Source of the DNA: Dechloromonas denitrificans
GTDB lineage: Bacteria > Pseudomonadota > Gammaproteobacteria > Burkholderiales > Rhodocyclaceae
Reading direction: 5' to 3'
DNA: 64,000 bases
Assembly (NCBI RefSeq): GCF_020510665.1
Contig: NZ_CP075187.1
Coordinates: 888,501-952,500, forward strand
Positions 15,896 through 26,858 of this stretch are shown in pieces (position 1 is the first letter of the stretch; each line of letters begins with the position of its first letter). The notes beneath the pieces are model-generated. The model ran no database searches and was not told where the DNA came from. It was given only the letters and a program-made list of their open reading frames with translations. Made by a program: the position numbers and the translations under genes.

Positions 15896-17368
15896 ATGCT
15901 CAAGCCTGTCTACCCTGCCCAAACGGAACTGGAGATGGTGACGTTGGAGCAATTGGTCCCGAAAGACCACTTGCTCCGGCTGCTCGACCAGCACATCCGG
16001 TTTGATTTCATTCGTGAAGCGACCCAGCACCTGTATTGCGAGAACAATGGCCGACCAGCGATTGATCCGGTGGTGTTGTTCAAGATGTTGTTCATTGGCT
16101 ACTTGTTCGGGATTCGCTCCGAGCGACGGCTGGTGAAGGAAATAGAGGTCAATGTGGCTTACCGCTGGTTTCTCGGCTTTCGACTGACGGACAAAGTGCC
16201 GGATGCCTCGACGCTGTCGCAGAATCGCCGTCGCCGCTTTGTCGGGACGGACATTGAGCAACGCATCTTTGACGGGATTGTCGAGCAAGCCATTGAGCAC
16301 AAGCTGATTGGCGGGCGGGTGCTGTACACCGACAGTACCCACCTGAAGGCGAACGCGAACAAGCGGCACTTTGAAGTGCATCAGGTTGAGCAAACCCCTG
16401 CGGCCTACCTGGCCGAACTGGATGCAGCCATCGAAACGGACCGAGCCGCCGCGGGCAAGAAGTCGCTCAAGCGTGATGACGATGATTCGACACCGCCGAT
16501 GAAGGAGGTCAAGGTCAGCACGGTCGATCCCGACGCAGGTTTCATGGCCCGCGACAACAAGCCGACCGGCTTCTTTTATCTGGATCACCGGACTGTCGAT
16601 GGCGTGCATGCTTTGATCGTCGATACCCATGTCACGCCGGGCAATGTCCATGACAGCCAGCCCTACCTTGCCCGCCTGGATCGGGTCATGGAGCGCTTTG
16701 ATCTGGCCGTGGGCGCCGTCGGGCTGGATGCCGGGTATTTCACCCCGCAAGTCTGCAAGGGCATTCTCGAGCGGGCACTGTTCGGGGTGATGGGCTACAA
16801 GCGACCCACACACCGCGATGGCTATTTCTACAAACGGGACTATCTCTACGATGCGGTCCAGGACTGCTACCGCTGCCCGGCCGGGGAGGTTCTACCGTAC
16901 CGGACGACCAACCGGCTGGGTTATCGCGAATACGCCTCGAACCCGGCGCGGTGTGCCGATTGCGGCGTGCGCGGGCAATGCACGCAGAGCCGGAACCATC
17001 AGAAGCTCGTGACCCGGCATCTCTGGGAAGGTTTCAAGGAAGCGATCAACGCCAATCGCCTGAGCGACCTGGGCAAACGGCTGTACGCCCGGCGCAAGGA
17101 AACAGTGGAGCGCAGCTTTGCCGATGCCAAGGAGTTGCATGGCCACCGTTACGCTCGCTTCCGTGGCTTGGCCAAGGTGCAGGCGCAGTGCCTGCTCTCG
17201 GCGGCCTGTCAGAACATGAAGAAGATGGCCCTGCTGCTGGCCCGCAAGGCGGCAGCCTTATTGGCCAAAATCCTCGCACGAACCCGTTTTGCCGCCCCAT
17301 TCGCCCGCCATCTTTGGCAGATCGGGGTTCCTAACCTGAATTTCAGAATCCGCCTCGCTTCGGCTTGA
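15896..17368 (+). CDS. IS1182-family transposase, copy 1
   Basis: A 490-residue DDE transposase. Its N-terminal domain opens with PAQTELEMVTLEQLVPKDHLLR, typical of the family. Candidate catalytic acids are the Asp in LYTDSTHLKANANKR, the Asp in GLDAGYFTP and the Glu in VERSFADAKELHGHRYARFRG. A cysteine cluster (CYRCPAG...CADCGVRGQCTQS) lies between the last two. The reading frame is intact. It differs from copy 2 at only a few residues (MLKPVYP against MLKPAYP, GKKSLK against GKKPLK). Confidence 0.93.
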   Translation: MLKPVYPAQTELEMVTLEQLVPKDHLLRLLDQHIRFDFIREATQHLYCENNGRPAIDPVVLFKMLFIGYLFGIRSERRLVKEIEVNVAYRWFLGFRLTDKVPDASTLSQNRRRRFVGTDIEQRIFDGIVEQAIEHKLIGGRVLYTDSTHLKANANKRHFEVHQVEQTPAAYLAELDAAIETDRAAAGKKSLKRDDDDSTPPMKEVKVSTVDPDAGFMARDNKPTGFFYLDHRTVDGVHALIVDTHVTPGNVHDSQPYLARLDRVMERFDLAVGAVGLDAGYFTPQVCKGILERALFGVMGYKRPTHRDGYFYKRDYLYDAVQDCYRCPAGEVLPYRTTNRLGYREYASNPARCADCGVRGQCTQSRNHQKLVTRHLWEGFKEAINANRLSDLGKRLYARRKETVERSFADAKELHGHRYARFRGLAKVQAQCLLSAACQNMKKMALLLARKAAALLAKILARTRFAAPFARHLWQIGVPNLNFRIRLASA

Positions 17369-17404
17369 AGCCAGGAGTCTCCCTGATTTCCAACCAGAAA
17401 AACA

Positions 17405-17427
17405 AACCCCCCGAAAAATCGGGGGTT
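17405..17427 (-). terminator. Inward-facing terminator at the right end of IS copy 1
   Basis: Stem CCCCCGA/TCGGGGG with an AAAA loop. On the minus strand it is followed by GTTTGTTTTT, so it would stop transcripts entering the IS from sodB. Confidence 0.65.
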
Positions 17428-17441
17428 CGTCAGCAGTCTGA

Positions 17442-17467
17442 GGGCACCGCGGTGCCCTGTTGTTTTT
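17442..17467 (+). terminator. Right half of the split ubiC/sodB terminator (right target duplication)
   Basis: GGGCACCGCGGTGCCC at 17442-17457 is followed by TGTTGTTTTT. It now works in the plus direction for the transposase transcript, while sodB transcripts meet the hairpin without a T-run. Confidence 0.75.
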
Positions 17468-17496
17468 CGGGGAAACCCCGGTCGCCCTGGGGACGA

Positions 17497-18084
17497 TTAG
17501 CCTGCGAAGTTGGCTTCGACGAAGGACCAGTTGACCAGCGAGGCCAGGAAGGTTTCAACGAACTTCGGACGCATGTTGCGGTAGTCGATGTAGTAGGCGT
17601 GTTCCCAGACGTCGACGCAGAGCAGAGCCTTGTCGCCGGTGGTCAGCGGGGTGCCGGCGGCGCCCATGTTGACGATGTCGAGCGAGCCATCCGCCTTTTT
17701 GACCAGCCAGGTCCAGCCGGAACCGAAATTGCCGACAGCGGAGGTCTGGAAGGCGGTCTTGAAGGCATCCAGCGAGCCCCACTTGGCATCGATGGCTGCA
17801 GCCAGCGCGCCAGCCGGTGCGCCGCCGCCGTTCGGGGTCATGCAGTTCCAGAAGAAGGTGTGGTTCCAGACCTGGGCTGCATTGTTGTAAACGCCGCCGG
17901 CCGGGGCCTTCTTGACGATGGCTTCGAGGTCGAGGTTTTCGTACTCGGTACCCTTGATCAGGTTGTTCAGGTTGGTGACATAAGCCTGATGGTGCTTGCT
18001 GTAGTGGTAGTCAAAGGTTTCGGCCGACATGTGCGGGGCGAGTGCATCTTTGGCGTACGGCAGTTGCGGCAGTTGATGTTCCAT
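17497..18084 (-). CDS. sodB: Iron superoxide dismutase SodB
   Basis: Detoxifies superoxide to peroxide and oxygen in the cytoplasm. The 195 residues match the Fe/Mn SOD family, with metal ligands H27 (FDYHYSKHH), H75 (VWNHTFFW), and the Asp and His of DVWEHAYY. Gln at QVWNH and the short NNAAQ context point to the iron type. It lies 41 bases downstream of xseA on the same strand and could be read with it, although sodB usually has its own promoter. Its terminator has been displaced by the IS. Confidence 0.95.
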   Translation of the reverse strand: MEHQLPQLPYAKDALAPHMSAETFDYHYSKHHQAYVTNLNNLIKGTEYENLDLEAIVKKAPAGGVYNNAAQVWNHTFFWNCMTPNGGGAPAGALAAAIDAKWGSLDAFKTAFQTSAVGNFGSGWTWLVKKADGSLDIVNMGAAGTPLTTGDKALLCVDVWEHAYYIDYRNMRPKFVETFLASLVNWSFVEANFAG

Positions 18085-18125
18085 TGTTTTCTCCGTTGTA
18101 TGTGTAAAGGGGTAAAACGAAAATT

Positions 18126-19478
18126 CTAGTCAGCTTCCGGCGTGGCGACAACTTGCTTGACGGTAACGGATGCTGACCCTCGGGCAAAACTGATATTCAG
18201 CGACGCGCCGGATGCCAGTGTGCCGGCATCGCGGATTGCCTTGCCGTCTGCACCGATCGCCAAGGCGTAACCGCGCGCCAGTACGGCATGTGGATCGAGT
18301 TGCTTGAGACTGCTGGCCAGTGAATTAAGTTTCCCGGTTTGTCGGGAAATTTGCCAATTGGCCTGGCTGTGCAGCCGGTAGGCCAGGTGGGCGATGTTTT
18401 CCCGCTGGGCGGATGGCTGCGGGCGGGCCGCATGCAGTCGTTGCCGGAGGCTGGCTTGATGCATGTGGGCGGCTTGGTTTTGATGCGCCATGGCATGGTG
18501 CAGGCGCAGCCCGAGTTGGCTGACATCGCTGTGCCGTTGACGCAGGCGCTCGGCTGGATGAATCAGGCGTGTGGCCAGCCAGTCCAGTTGCTGCTGCTGT
18601 TCAGCCTGGTTGCGCTCAATTTGGCGAACAAGCTGTTGCTGCAAGCGTGCCAGGCTGAGGCGCAATGCCTCGCGATCCGGGCCCAGCAGTTCGGCAGCGG
18701 CGGTCGGTGTCGGCGCGCGCAGGTCGGCAGCAAAATCGGCAATCGTGAAATCGGTTTCGTGACCGACACCGGAAACAACCGGGATAGGCGCCGCAGCAAT
18801 CGCCCGGGCAACACATTCTTCGTTGAAGGCCCAGAGATCTTCGATACTGCCACCGCCCCGGCACAGGATGATGGCCTCGCAATCGCTGGTGCTGGCCGCA
18901 TTCAATGCAGCAGCAATTTTCTCGCCGGCACCTTCGCCTTGCACCGGCGTCGGAAAAAGTGTCAGCCTGATATGTGGCGAGCGGCGCCGGAGTGTACTCA
19001 GCACATCGCGCAAGGCGGCAGCTTGCGGGCTGGTGACGATGGCCAGGTAGCGCGGGAAGCTCGGCAGTGGTTTCTTGCGGTCGACGGCAAACAAACCTTC
19101 ATTTTCGAGCTGTGCCTTGAGGCGGAGGAAGCGTTCGAACAGGTCTCCCTGACCAGCCCGACGGACGGCTTCGATGTTCAGCTGGAATTCGCCGCGTGGT
19201 TCGTAGAAGGAAACGAGCGCACGCGCTTCGATTTTCTGGCCATTTTCCAGCCGCCAGCCGAGCAATTGGGCGCGGCTTCGCCACATCACGCAGCGAACCT
19301 GCGCGCTGGCATCTTTCAATGAGAAATAAACATGACCCGAAGCGGCATAGGTCAGATTGGAAATTTCTCCGCCAATCCAGGTGAGTGGGAAGGCGGTTTC
19401 AAGACATTCGCGTACCAGGCGATTGAGCCCGGCGACGGTCAGCACTGAATTATTGACAGGCGAAGCGATATTTTGCAT
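18126..19478 (-). CDS. xseA: Exodeoxyribonuclease VII large subunit XseA
   Basis: Catalytic subunit of exonuclease VII, which degrades single-stranded DNA with XseB. At 450 residues the length is typical. It has an N-terminal OB-fold ([15 protein letters not shown]..., [19 protein letters not shown]), the central nuclease block ([66 protein letters not shown]) and a long coiled-coil tail. The ATG at 19478 ([15 protein letters not shown]) was preferred to an upstream in-frame start at 19529, which adds 17 residues without family support. xseB is not beside it. Confidence 0.93.
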   Translation of the reverse strand: MQNIASPVNNSVLTVAGLNRLVRECLETAFPLTWIGGEISNLTYAASGHVYFSLKDASAQVRCVMWRSRAQLLGWRLENGQKIEARALVSFYEPRGEFQLNIEAVRRAGQGDLFERFLRLKAQLENEGLFAVDRKKPLPSFPRYLAIVTSPQAAALRDVLSTLRRRSPHIRLTLFPTPVQGEGAGEKIAAALNAASTSDCEAIILCRGGGSIEDLWAFNEECVARAIAAAPIPVVSGVGHETDFTIADFAADLRAPTPTAAAELLGPDREALRLSLARLQQQLVRQIERNQAEQQQQLDWLATRLIHPAERLRQRHSDVSQLGLRLHHAMAHQNQAAHMHQASLRQRLHAARPQPSAQRENIAHLAYRLHSQANWQISRQTGKLNSLASSLKQLDPHAVLARGYALAIGADGKAIRDAGTLASGASLNISFARGSASVTVKQVVATPEAD

Positions 19479-19497
19479 GCCCGGATTGTAACCCGTG

Positions 19498-19537
19498 AAA
19501 AATATTCGAGGCAGACTGTTGACAGTCAAAAATATTC
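19498..19537. repeat. Inverted repeat between two direct repeats upstream of xseA
   Basis: The inverted repeat GACTGT-TG-ACAGTC (19514-19527) is flanked by two exact copies of AAAAATATTC (19498-19507 and 19528-19537). It lies 20 bases before the xseA start in an AT-rich intergenic region shared with exbB. It could be an operator; no regulator is known. Confidence 0.5.
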
Positions 19538-19637
19538 TTAACTTATTGATTTTATTGAATCTAAAGAATATGCCTTGTTTTTTGGCAGAGTATAAAAAAG
19601 CCTTTGCCGGAATGGGGTTAGCGCACTTGATGACAAT

Positions 19638-19672
19638 TCATTCACAGACTTATCCACAGATTTTGGGGATAA
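19638..19672. promoter_or_regulatory. Cluster of DnaA-box-like sequences between xseA and exbB
   Basis: A perfect DnaA box TTATCCACA lies at 19650-19658. An 8-of-9 match on the other strand (TTATCCCCA, 19664-19672) and a weaker TCATTCACA at 19638-19646 flank it. The surrounding 280-base intergenic region is markedly AT-rich for this genome. No replication gene is adjacent. Confidence 0.5.
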
Positions 19673-19759
19673 GAAAAAAACCGTCGATTTCATGGGGCTT
19701 GCCCCGCGACGGGGGGAGAGGCAGAATCACGGGCTAACATTCCACCAAGGATTTCTCAC

Positions 19760-20365
19760 GTGTTTGCTATCGTTCAGGCCGCCGGCTGGCCAATCTGGCC
19801 TTTGCTCTTCGCTTCCATCGTTGCTGTCGCCCTGATTATCGAGCGTCTGGTTGCCTTGCGCCGCTCCAAGGTGGTTCCGAATGGCTTGCTGCAACGGGCG
19901 GTCGGCGAGTTCAAGCGCGGCGCCAACAATGACAAGCTGCTCGATGATCTGGAGCGCCATTCGCCGCTCGGCCGCGTACTCTCCGCCGGCCTGCGCAATG
20001 TCAATGCGTCGCGCGAGATCATGAAGGAGTCGATCGAGGAAGCGGGTGGTGGCGTGGCTCACGAACTGAATCGCTATCTGACGACGCTCGGCACGATTGC
20101 CTCGATCAGCCCGCTGATGGGCCTGTTCGGTACGGTGGTCGGGATGATCGAGATTTTCGGTTCGCAATCGCCGACCGGTTCGAATCCGCAGCAACTGGCG
20201 CACGGTATTTCCATTGCGCTGTACAACACTGGTTTCGGCTTGGTCATCGCCATCCCGAGCATGATTGCCTGGCGCCATTTCCGCGCACTGGTCGATGGCT
20301 TTGTCGTCGAGATGGAGCAGCAGGCAGTTCGCCTCGTCGAATACATGCACGGCGATCGGAAGTAA
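19760..20365 (+). CDS. exbB: MotA/TolQ/ExbB proton channel family protein
   Basis: A 201-residue inner-membrane protein with three hydrophobic segments (about residues 8-30, 110-135 and 155-175), the ExbB/TolQ layout. The conserved block TLGTIASISPLMGLFGTVVGMIEIF spans the second one. With the next gene it forms the proton-driven stator that powers TonB-dependent uptake or the Tol system. No tonB or tolA is adjacent, so the precise system is unresolved. The start is GTG with AAGGA upstream. It is the first of a run of tightly packed genes through kdsB. Confidence 0.88.
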   Translation: MFAIVQAAGWPIWPLLFASIVAVALIIERLVALRRSKVVPNGLLQRAVGEFKRGANNDKLLDDLERHSPLGRVLSAGLRNVNASREIMKESIEEAGGGVAHELNRYLTTLGTIASISPLMGLFGTVVGMIEIFGSQSPTGSNPQQLAHGISIALYNTGFGLVIAIPSMIAWRHFRALVDGFVVEMEQQAVRLVEYMHGDRK

Positions 20366-20368
20366 GCG

Positions 20369-20785
20369 ATGAACTTTCAACGCGGGCGCAGCCGGGAAGA
20401 GCCGGAAATCAATCTGATCCCGATGATCGACGTGCTGCTCGTCATCATCATCTTCTTGATGTTGACGACGACCTACGCCAAGTTTTCCGGGCTGGAAATC
20501 AATTTGCCGACGGCTGATGCCAGCAAACAGGCCGAGCAGCCGAACGAGATCGATGTTGCGGTCACGGCATCCGGGCAGATTTTGATCAACAAATCGCCGT
20601 TGACCGCAGCAGACGTCAACAGCATTTCGAATGGCCTGCGTCGTGCCGCAGGCTCCCGCCAGGATCCGGTGATCGTGATCAATGCCGATGCCAAGGCAAC
20701 GCACCAGAGCGTGGTCGATGTCATGCAGGCAGCGCAAACGGCAGGTTATCCGCACATTTCCTTTGCCACTCAAGCGCCGCGCTGA
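20369..20785 (+). CDS. exbD: ExbD/TolR biopolymer transport protein
   Basis: A 138-residue partner of the preceding channel. The single N-terminal membrane segment contains the proton-carrying Asp in NLIPMIDVLLVIIIFLML, followed by a periplasmic domain. It begins three bases after exbB and its TGA overlaps the ATG of lpxK. The same exbB-exbD-lpxK-Trm112-kdsB order is common in betaproteobacteria. Confidence 0.9.
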   Translation: MNFQRGRSREEPEINLIPMIDVLLVIIIFLMLTTTYAKFSGLEINLPTADASKQAEQPNEIDVAVTASGQILINKSPLTAADVNSISNGLRRAAGSRQDPVIVINADAKATHQSVVDVMQAAQTAGYPHISFATQAPR

Positions 20786-21783
20786 TGTTTTCTGCGTGGC
20801 TGCAGCGTCAATGGTTTGATCAACGCCGGCTTGCGCCGGCGTTGTGGCTTCTGCTGCCGCTGAGCGGCCTTTTTGTCGTTCTCGCTGCTTGGGTTCGGCG
20901 GCGTACCCGGCCGGAAAAACTGGCGGTGCCGGTCATCGTCATCGGCAATATCACCGTCGGTGGGGCCGGCAAGACACCGCTCACCCTTCATCTTGCCCGT
21001 GTCTTGCAGCAACGCGGCTGGCGTCCGGGGATCGTCAGTCGTGGTTACGGCGGTGAAAATGCCGTGCCGCGCCGGGTCGACCGTGACTCCCTGCCGGCCG
21101 AGGCAGGCGATGAGCCGATTCTGCTTGCCCGACGCAGCGGTGTTCCGGTCTGGGTGGGGCGTCATCGTGCGGCGGCAGGGCGCGCATTGCTGGCCGCGCA
21201 TCCTGAGGTCGATGTGATTCTCTGCGATGACGGGTTGCAGCATTACCGCCTGGCACGCGATGTCGAGCTGGCTGTTTTTGACGGGCGTGGAGCCGGCAAC
21301 GGCTGGCGTTTGCCGGCCGGGCCGTTGCGCGAGCCCTTGTCGCGCCTTGCTGCGGTCGACGCGATTATTTGCAATGGTTTGCCGGATGCCCGCCTGCCAG
21401 CCGATGTGCCGCGCTTTGAAATGCGCCTGCAGCCCGGCCTGTTTTATCGCCTCGATGCGCCGACTGAACACTGCGAGGCCGGGGCTTTTTTCGGCAAAAA
21501 TCTGCATGCGCTGGCCGGTATCGGCGATCCGGGCCGCTTTTTCCGCACCCTTGAAGGGCTTGGGCTGGACTTCGAGGCTCACCCGTTTGCCGATCACCAT
21601 GCTTATACGGCGGAGGATCTTGTCTTCGCCAAGGACAGCATTCTGCTGATGACCGAGAAGGATGCAGTAAAATGCGCCGGTCTTGTGGCGGGGGAAACCT
21701 GGGTTTTGCCCGTCGAGGCCGAGCTTTCGCCGGCCCTTATTGATCTTATTCTGGAGAAATTCCGTGGACGCCAGGCTGCTTGA
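20785..21783 (+). CDS. lpxK: Tetraacyldisaccharide 4'-kinase LpxK
   Basis: Phosphorylates the 4'-position of the lipid A disaccharide at the inner membrane. The 332 residues include an N-terminal membrane segment (about 20-38), the P-loop in [20 protein letters not shown] (about 53-72) and the block [21 protein letters not shown]. One exact GCTGCGGTCGAC motif lies inside the gene at 21349-21360. It overlaps exbD by one base and the Trm112 gene by 20 bases. Confidence 0.94.
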   Translation: MFSAWLQRQWFDQRRLAPALWLLLPLSGLFVVLAAWVRRRTRPEKLAVPVIVIGNITVGGAGKTPLTLHLARVLQQRGWRPGIVSRGYGGENAVPRRVDRDSLPAEAGDEPILLARRSGVPVWVGRHRAAAGRALLAAHPEVDVILCDDGLQHYRLARDVELAVFDGRGAGNGWRLPAGPLREPLSRLAAVDAIICNGLPDARLPADVPRFEMRLQPGLFYRLDAPTEHCEAGAFFGKNLHALAGIGDPGRFFRTLEGLGLDFEAHPFADHHAYTAEDLVFAKDSILLMTEKDAVKCAGLVAGETWVLPVEAELSPALIDLILEKFRGRQAA

Positions 21784-21940
21784 TATCCTCGTCTGCCCGA
21801 TTTGCAAGGGCAACCTCGAACACCGCAAAGCTGAAAAGGAACTGGTTTGCAAACCCTGCAAGCTGGCGTTCCCGATCCGCGACGATATCCCGATCATGCT
21901 GGAAGACGAAGCGCGCCAACTGTCAGCGGACAACGAGTAA
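21764..21940 (+). CDS. Trm112 family zinc-binding protein (YcaR-like)
   Basis: A 58-residue protein ([21 protein letters not shown]...) with two CxxC pairs, CPIC and CKPC, that would bind zinc. The GTG start at 21764 has GGAG nine bases upstream and gives the normal family length; longer in-frame starts lie inside lpxK. The family often sits between lpxK and kdsB. Bacterial members are thought to be small chaperones or partners of methyltransferases, but no role is proven. Confidence 0.88.
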   Translation: MDARLLDILVCPICKGNLEHRKAEKELVCKPCKLAFPIRDDIPIMLEDEARQLSADNE

Positions 21941-22713
21941 TGCCCGGCCTGCTTTTCAAGGTGGTCATCCCGGCGCGTTTCGCGTCGACCCGGCTGCCCG
22001 GCAAGCCTTTGCTCGATCTGGGTGGCAAGCCGATGGTTGTGCGGGTTGCCGAGCGAGCCAGGCTGTCCGGCGCTGAAGAAATCTGGGTGGCGACCGACAA
22101 TGCCGATGTCCGGGCGGCGGCCGAGGCGCATGAAGTGGCTGCGCTGATGACGCGGGCCGATCATCCGACCGGCACTGACCGCCTGGCCGAAGTGGTCGAG
22201 CAGCGTGGCTGGAGCAGCGATACGATCATCGTCAATGTGCAGGGCGACGAACCGTTGATCGAGCCTGAAGTCATCATCCAGACGGCTCGCCAACTGGCCG
22301 CCAGCGGTGCCGACATCGCGACGGTGGCACATCCGATTCACGATCCGGCCGATTTCTTTAATCCGAACGTGGTCAAGGTGGTTTGTCGGGCCGATGGCGA
22401 TGCCGCCTATTTCTCGCGCGCCCCGATTCCTTATGCGCGTGATCACTTCGCCCGCGAAAAAGGCGGCGATAGCTTGCCGCCCAATTTTCCGGCTTATCGA
22501 CATGTCGGTCTGTACGCCTATCGGGCCAGCTTTTTGAAGGCTTACGCCGGGTTGACCGTGGCACCGACCGAGGAATTCGAATCACTCGAGCAATTGCGTG
22601 CCCTTTGGCACGGCTACCGGATCAGCGTCACGCTGATCGATGCGGCGCCGGCGCCGGGGGTCGATACGCCCGAAGATGCCGAGCGGATGCGCAAACTGTT
22701 TGACCGGGCCTGA
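21940..22713 (+). CDS. kdsB: 3-deoxy-manno-octulosonate cytidylyltransferase KdsB
   Basis: Activates Kdo with CTP for the inner core of lipopolysaccharide. The 257 residues start [24 protein letters not shown], followed by [10 protein letters not shown] and the C-terminal [14 protein letters not shown] block. The ATG at 21940 overlaps the TAA of the Trm112 gene. An in-frame ATG at 21847 would add 31 residues overlapping that gene and was rejected. Confidence 0.95.
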   Translation: MPGLLFKVVIPARFASTRLPGKPLLDLGGKPMVVRVAERARLSGAEEIWVATDNADVRAAAEAHEVAALMTRADHPTGTDRLAEVVEQRGWSSDTIIVNVQGDEPLIEPEVIIQTARQLAASGADIATVAHPIHDPADFFNPNVVKVVCRADGDAAYFSRAPIPYARDHFAREKGGDSLPPNFPAYRHVGLYAYRASFLKAYAGLTVAPTEEFESLEQLRALWHGYRISVTLIDAAPAPGVDTPEDAERMRKLFDRA

Positions 22714-22743
22714 AATAGCGAGTAATTTTTCGGGCTTACATGA

Positions 22744-22771
22744 CGGCTTCAAGTCAGCGGCTTCAAGTCAG
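22744..22771 (+). repeat. Two tandem copies of CGGCTTCAAGTCAG before adk
   Basis: The 14-base unit is repeated exactly, head to tail, in the 101-base gap between kdsB and adk. It may be a duplicated operator or simple slippage. Confidence 0.7.
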
Positions 22772-22799
22772 GCCGATAAAAAGATTTTTCGATACATAA

Positions 22800-23468
<669 letters not shown>

Positions 23469-23480
23469 AAGGAGCCTGAG

Positions 23481-24740
23481 ATGACGGTCAAGAATGCCTT
23501 CTACGCGCAGTCAGGGGGCGTGACTGCCGTCATCAATGCGACGGCGTGCGGCCTGATCCAGGAAGCACGCCGACATCCCGACAAGATCGGGAAAGTCTAT
23601 GCCGGTCGCGACGGCATCATCGGTGCCCTGACCGAAGACCTGATCGATACCAGCCTCGAAACCGACGAGGCCATTGCCCGCCTGCGCAGTACGCCGGGTG
23701 GCGCTTTCGGTTCCTGCCGCTACAAGCTGAAAAGCCTGGAAGATCATCGGGCTCAATACGAGCGTCTGATCGATGTGTTCAAGGCGCACGACATTGGCTA
23801 TTTTTTCTACAACGGTGGCAACGACTCCATGGATACCGCCTGGAAGGTTTCCCAGATTGCTGAAAAAATGGGTTATCCGGTGGTTTGTGTTGGCGTACCA
23901 AAGACTGTTGATAACGATTTGCCGCTGACCGATTGCTGCCCGGGGTTTGGTTCAGTCGCCAAGTATGTCGCGACGTCGATCCGTGAAGCCGGCTACGACG
24001 TGGCCTCGATGGCTCGCACATCGACCAAGATTTTTGTGCTTGAAGTCATGGGGCGGCACGCTGGCTGGATTACCGCCGCCTGCGGGCTGGCTTCCGAAAA
24101 TGTCGGCGAGCCGCCGCACATCCTGCTTTTCCCTGAAGTGCCGTTCAATCCAGAGCGTTTTCTGGCGCGCGTCGATGAGTGCGTCAAGCAATACGGCTAT
24201 TGCACGGTGGCTGTCTCCGAAGGTTTGTCGGATGCCGACGGCAAGTTGATTGCGGATTCCGGTAGCAAGGATGCTTTTGGCCATTCGCAACTGGGTGGCG
24301 TCGGGCAGATTGTGGCTCAACTGATCAAGGATAAGCTGGGTTACAAATACCATTGGGCGCTGGCTGATTATCTGCAGCGTTCCGCTCGCCACCTTGCATC
24401 GCGGACCGATGTCGAGCAGGCGCATGCGCTGGGTGTTGCTGCGGTCAACCTGGCCTTGCAGGGTAAAAATGCCGTGATGGCGACCATTGATCGCCTGGCC
24501 GATGCGCCGTATCGCTGGGAAATCGGCGAAGCTCCGCTCAAGGATGTCGCCAATGTCGAGCGCAAGATGCCAGCCGAATTCATTACGGCTGATGGCTTCC
24601 ACATCACCGATGCCTGTCGCACCTATTTGCAGCCACTGATCGAGGGCGAGGAACCGCCGCCGTATCGCAACGGCTTGCCCGATTATGTTCGCTTGCAGAA
24701 CATCTCCATTGCCAAAAAGCTGGAGGCGTTCAAAGTCTGA
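23481..24740 (+). CDS. pfp: Pyrophosphate-dependent 6-phosphofructokinase
   Basis: Phosphorylates fructose 6-phosphate reversibly with PPi rather than ATP. Two diagnostic positions support PPi use: GGNDS (112-116), with Asp where ATP enzymes have Gly, and PKTVDND (140-146), with Lys where ATP enzymes have Gly. MGRHAGW is also intact. The 419-residue length fits the short PPi-PFK group. AGGAG lies before the ATG. It sits between adk and the proton-pumping pyrophosphatase hppA, an arrangement that suggests a shared pyrophosphate economy. Confidence 0.92.
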   Translation: MTVKNAFYAQSGGVTAVINATACGLIQEARRHPDKIGKVYAGRDGIIGALTEDLIDTSLETDEAIARLRSTPGGAFGSCRYKLKSLEDHRAQYERLIDVFKAHDIGYFFYNGGNDSMDTAWKVSQIAEKMGYPVVCVGVPKTVDNDLPLTDCCPGFGSVAKYVATSIREAGYDVASMARTSTKIFVLEVMGRHAGWITAACGLASENVGEPPHILLFPEVPFNPERFLARVDECVKQYGYCTVAVSEGLSDADGKLIADSGSKDAFGHSQLGGVGQIVAQLIKDKLGYKYHWALADYLQRSARHLASRTDVEQAHALGVAAVNLALQGKNAVMATIDRLADAPYRWEIGEAPLKDVANVERKMPAEFITADGFHITDACRTYLQPLIEGEEPPPYRNGLPDYVRLQNISIAKKLEAFKV

Positions 24741-24769
24741 TTTTTTGTTAGCCTGAAGAGGGGGGAGTA

Positions 24770-26836
24770 ATGTCTACACCGTTGTTGCTGGCGCTAGCCT
24801 GCGCCGTGTTGGCTGTCCTGTATGGCTGGGTTTCCAGCCGACAGATCCTCGCGTTGCCAGCCGGTAACGAGCGCATGCAGGAGATCGCCAGGGCGATCCA
24901 GCAGGGGGCTGAAGCCTATCTCAGCCGACAGTACCGGACTATCGCCCTGGTGGGGGGCGTACTCTTCCTGGCTATTGGTTTGATTCCCAAACTGGGTTGG
25001 CTGACTGCATTCGGTTTTCTGGTCGGTGCCGTGCTTTCAGGTGCTGCCGGTTTCATCGGGATGAATGTTTCGGTGCGGGCGAACGTACGTACCGCGGAGG
25101 CTGCGCGTAGAGGTATTTCTGCCGCTCTCGATGTCGCGTTCAAGGGCGGGGCCATTACCGGCATGCTGGTGGTCGGCCTCGGGCTACTCGGCGTGGCCGG
25201 CTACTTTGCCTTTCTCAAGTCGGTTAATCCAGCTGGCGCCGATCTTCACCATGTGATCGAGCCGCTGGTCGGGCTGGCTTTTGGTTCCTCGCTCATTTCC
25301 ATTTTTGCTCGTCTGGGTGGCGGTATCTTCACCAAGGGCGCTGACGTTGGTGCGGATCTGGTCGGCAAGGTCGAAGCTGGCATTCCGGAAGATGATCCGC
25401 GTAACCCGGCTGTCATTGCTGACAATGTGGGTGATAACGTCGGCGACTGCGCCGGCATGGCGGCCGACTTGTTTGAAACCTATGCCGTGACAGTGGTGGC
25501 GACGATGGTGTTGGCAGCCCTGACGATCAAGACGGCGACCGGTCTGGGTGAGAATCTGGTGCTTTATCCATTGGCGCTGGGTGCGGTTTCGATCATCGCT
25601 TCGATTGTCGGTTGCTATTTCGTCAAGGCGACCGAAGGCGGAAAAATCATGTCGGCTCTTTATCGCGGCTTGATCGTCGCGGCGCTCCTGGCGTTGGCAG
25701 CCTACTATCCGGTGACCGCCTGGTTGATTGGCGCCGGTGCGATATTGCCGGATGGCTCGGTGATCAATACGGCGACCATGTTCGGCTGTTCTGTCGTTGG
25801 CCTGTTGTTGACCGCGGCGCTGGTCTGGATTACCGAGTACTACACTGGGACGGACTACGCACCGGTCAAGCATGTGGCCGATTCCTGTCAGACGGGGCAT
25901 GCAACCAATATAATTGCCGGCATCGGTGTTTCGATGAAAGCATGCGCCTGGCCGGTCATTGCGGTGTGCGCTGCAATTTATGCGGCTTTTGCCATGGGTG
26001 GATTATTCGGTATTGCGATTGCGGCAACGTCGATGCTGTCGATGGCCGGTATCGTTGTGGCGCTTGATGCCTACGGTCCGATTACCGACAACGCTGGCGG
26101 GATTGCCGAAATGGCCGAGCTGCCGAAAGAGGTGCGCAATGTGACCGATCCGCTCGATGCTGTCGGCAATACCACCAAGGCCGTCACCAAAGGATACGCG
26201 ATTGGCTCCGCTGGTCTGGCTGCTCTCGTTCTCTTCGCTGACTACACGCACGGCCTGGAGGCAGCCTCCGGCAAGGTCTTTACCTTTGATCTGTCGAACC
26301 ATCTGGTCATCATTGGTCTCTTCATCGGTGGCTTGATTCCCTATCTGTTCGGTGCCATGGCCATGGAGGCCGTTGGTCGCTCTGCCAGTGCGGTGGTGAT
26401 GGAGGTTCGCCGACAGTTCAAGGAGATTCCGGGCATCATGGAAGGAACTGCCAAGCCGGACTATTCCCGTGCTGTGGACATGTTGACCGCGGCAGCCATC
26501 AAGGAAATGATGATTCCGTCGATCTTGCCGGTCGCCGTGCCTATTGTCATCGGTCTGCTGCTCGGTCCGCAGGCCTTGGGCGGTTTGCTGGTCGGAACCA
26601 TTGTTACCGGCTTGTTTGTTGCCATCTCGATGACAACCGGCGGAGGCGCCTGGGATAACGCCAAGAAATATATCGAGGATGGCCATTTCGGCGGCAAAGG
26701 GTCTGATGCGCACAAAGCGGCGGTGACCGGAGATACCGTCGGTGATCCCTACAAGGACACGGCCGGGCCAGCGGTCAATCCGCTGATCAAGATCATCAAT
26801 CTGGTTGCCTTGCTGATCGTTCCGTTGATAACCTGA
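24770..26836 (+). CDS. hppA: Proton-translocating membrane pyrophosphatase HppA, K+-independent type
   Basis: Integral membrane enzyme that couples PPi hydrolysis (or synthesis) to proton movement. The 688 residues have about 16 hydrophobic segments. The catalytic loop [13 protein letters not shown]...[19 protein letters not shown] (about 190-235) and a second acidic loop ([10 protein letters not shown]...[15 protein letters not shown]) near the C-terminus are intact. The motif GNTTKA (about residue 465) has the Lys typical of potassium-independent pumps. GGGGAG precedes the ATG. A terminator right behind the gene has been split by IS copy 2. Confidence 0.95.
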   Translation: MSTPLLLALACAVLAVLYGWVSSRQILALPAGNERMQEIARAIQQGAEAYLSRQYRTIALVGGVLFLAIGLIPKLGWLTAFGFLVGAVLSGAAGFIGMNVSVRANVRTAEAARRGISAALDVAFKGGAITGMLVVGLGLLGVAGYFAFLKSVNPAGADLHHVIEPLVGLAFGSSLISIFARLGGGIFTKGADVGADLVGKVEAGIPEDDPRNPAVIADNVGDNVGDCAGMAADLFETYAVTVVATMVLAALTIKTATGLGENLVLYPLALGAVSIIASIVGCYFVKATEGGKIMSALYRGLIVAALLALAAYYPVTAWLIGAGAILPDGSVINTATMFGCSVVGLLLTAALVWITEYYTGTDYAPVKHVADSCQTGHATNIIAGIGVSMKACAWPVIAVCAAIYAAFAMGGLFGIAIAATSMLSMAGIVVALDAYGPITDNAGGIAEMAELPKEVRNVTDPLDAVGNTTKAVTKGYAIGSAGLAALVLFADYTHGLEAASGKVFTFDLSNHLVIIGLFIGGLIPYLFGAMAMEAVGRSASAVVMEVRRQFKEIPGIMEGTAKPDYSRAVDMLTAAAIKEMMIPSILPVAVPIVIGLLLGPQALGGLLVGTIVTGLFVAISMTTGGGAWDNAKKYIEDGHFGGKGSDAHKAAVTGDTVGDPYKDTAGPAVNPLIKIINLVALLIVPLIT

Positions 26837-26858
26837 AAGGCCGTGAGGCAGAGTAAAA

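Larger units (their letters stand above)
15839..17441 (+). mobile_element. IS1182-family insertion sequence, copy 1 (1,603 bp)
   Basis: The ends are perfect 13-bp inverted repeats: TCAGACTGCTGAC at 15839-15851 and its complement at 17429-17441. They enclose one transposase gene and are flanked by a 16-bp palindromic direct repeat. It lies between the convergent genes ubiC and sodB. The sequence is nearly identical to the copy at 26875-28477, with the same length, so both moved recently. Confidence 0.93.
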
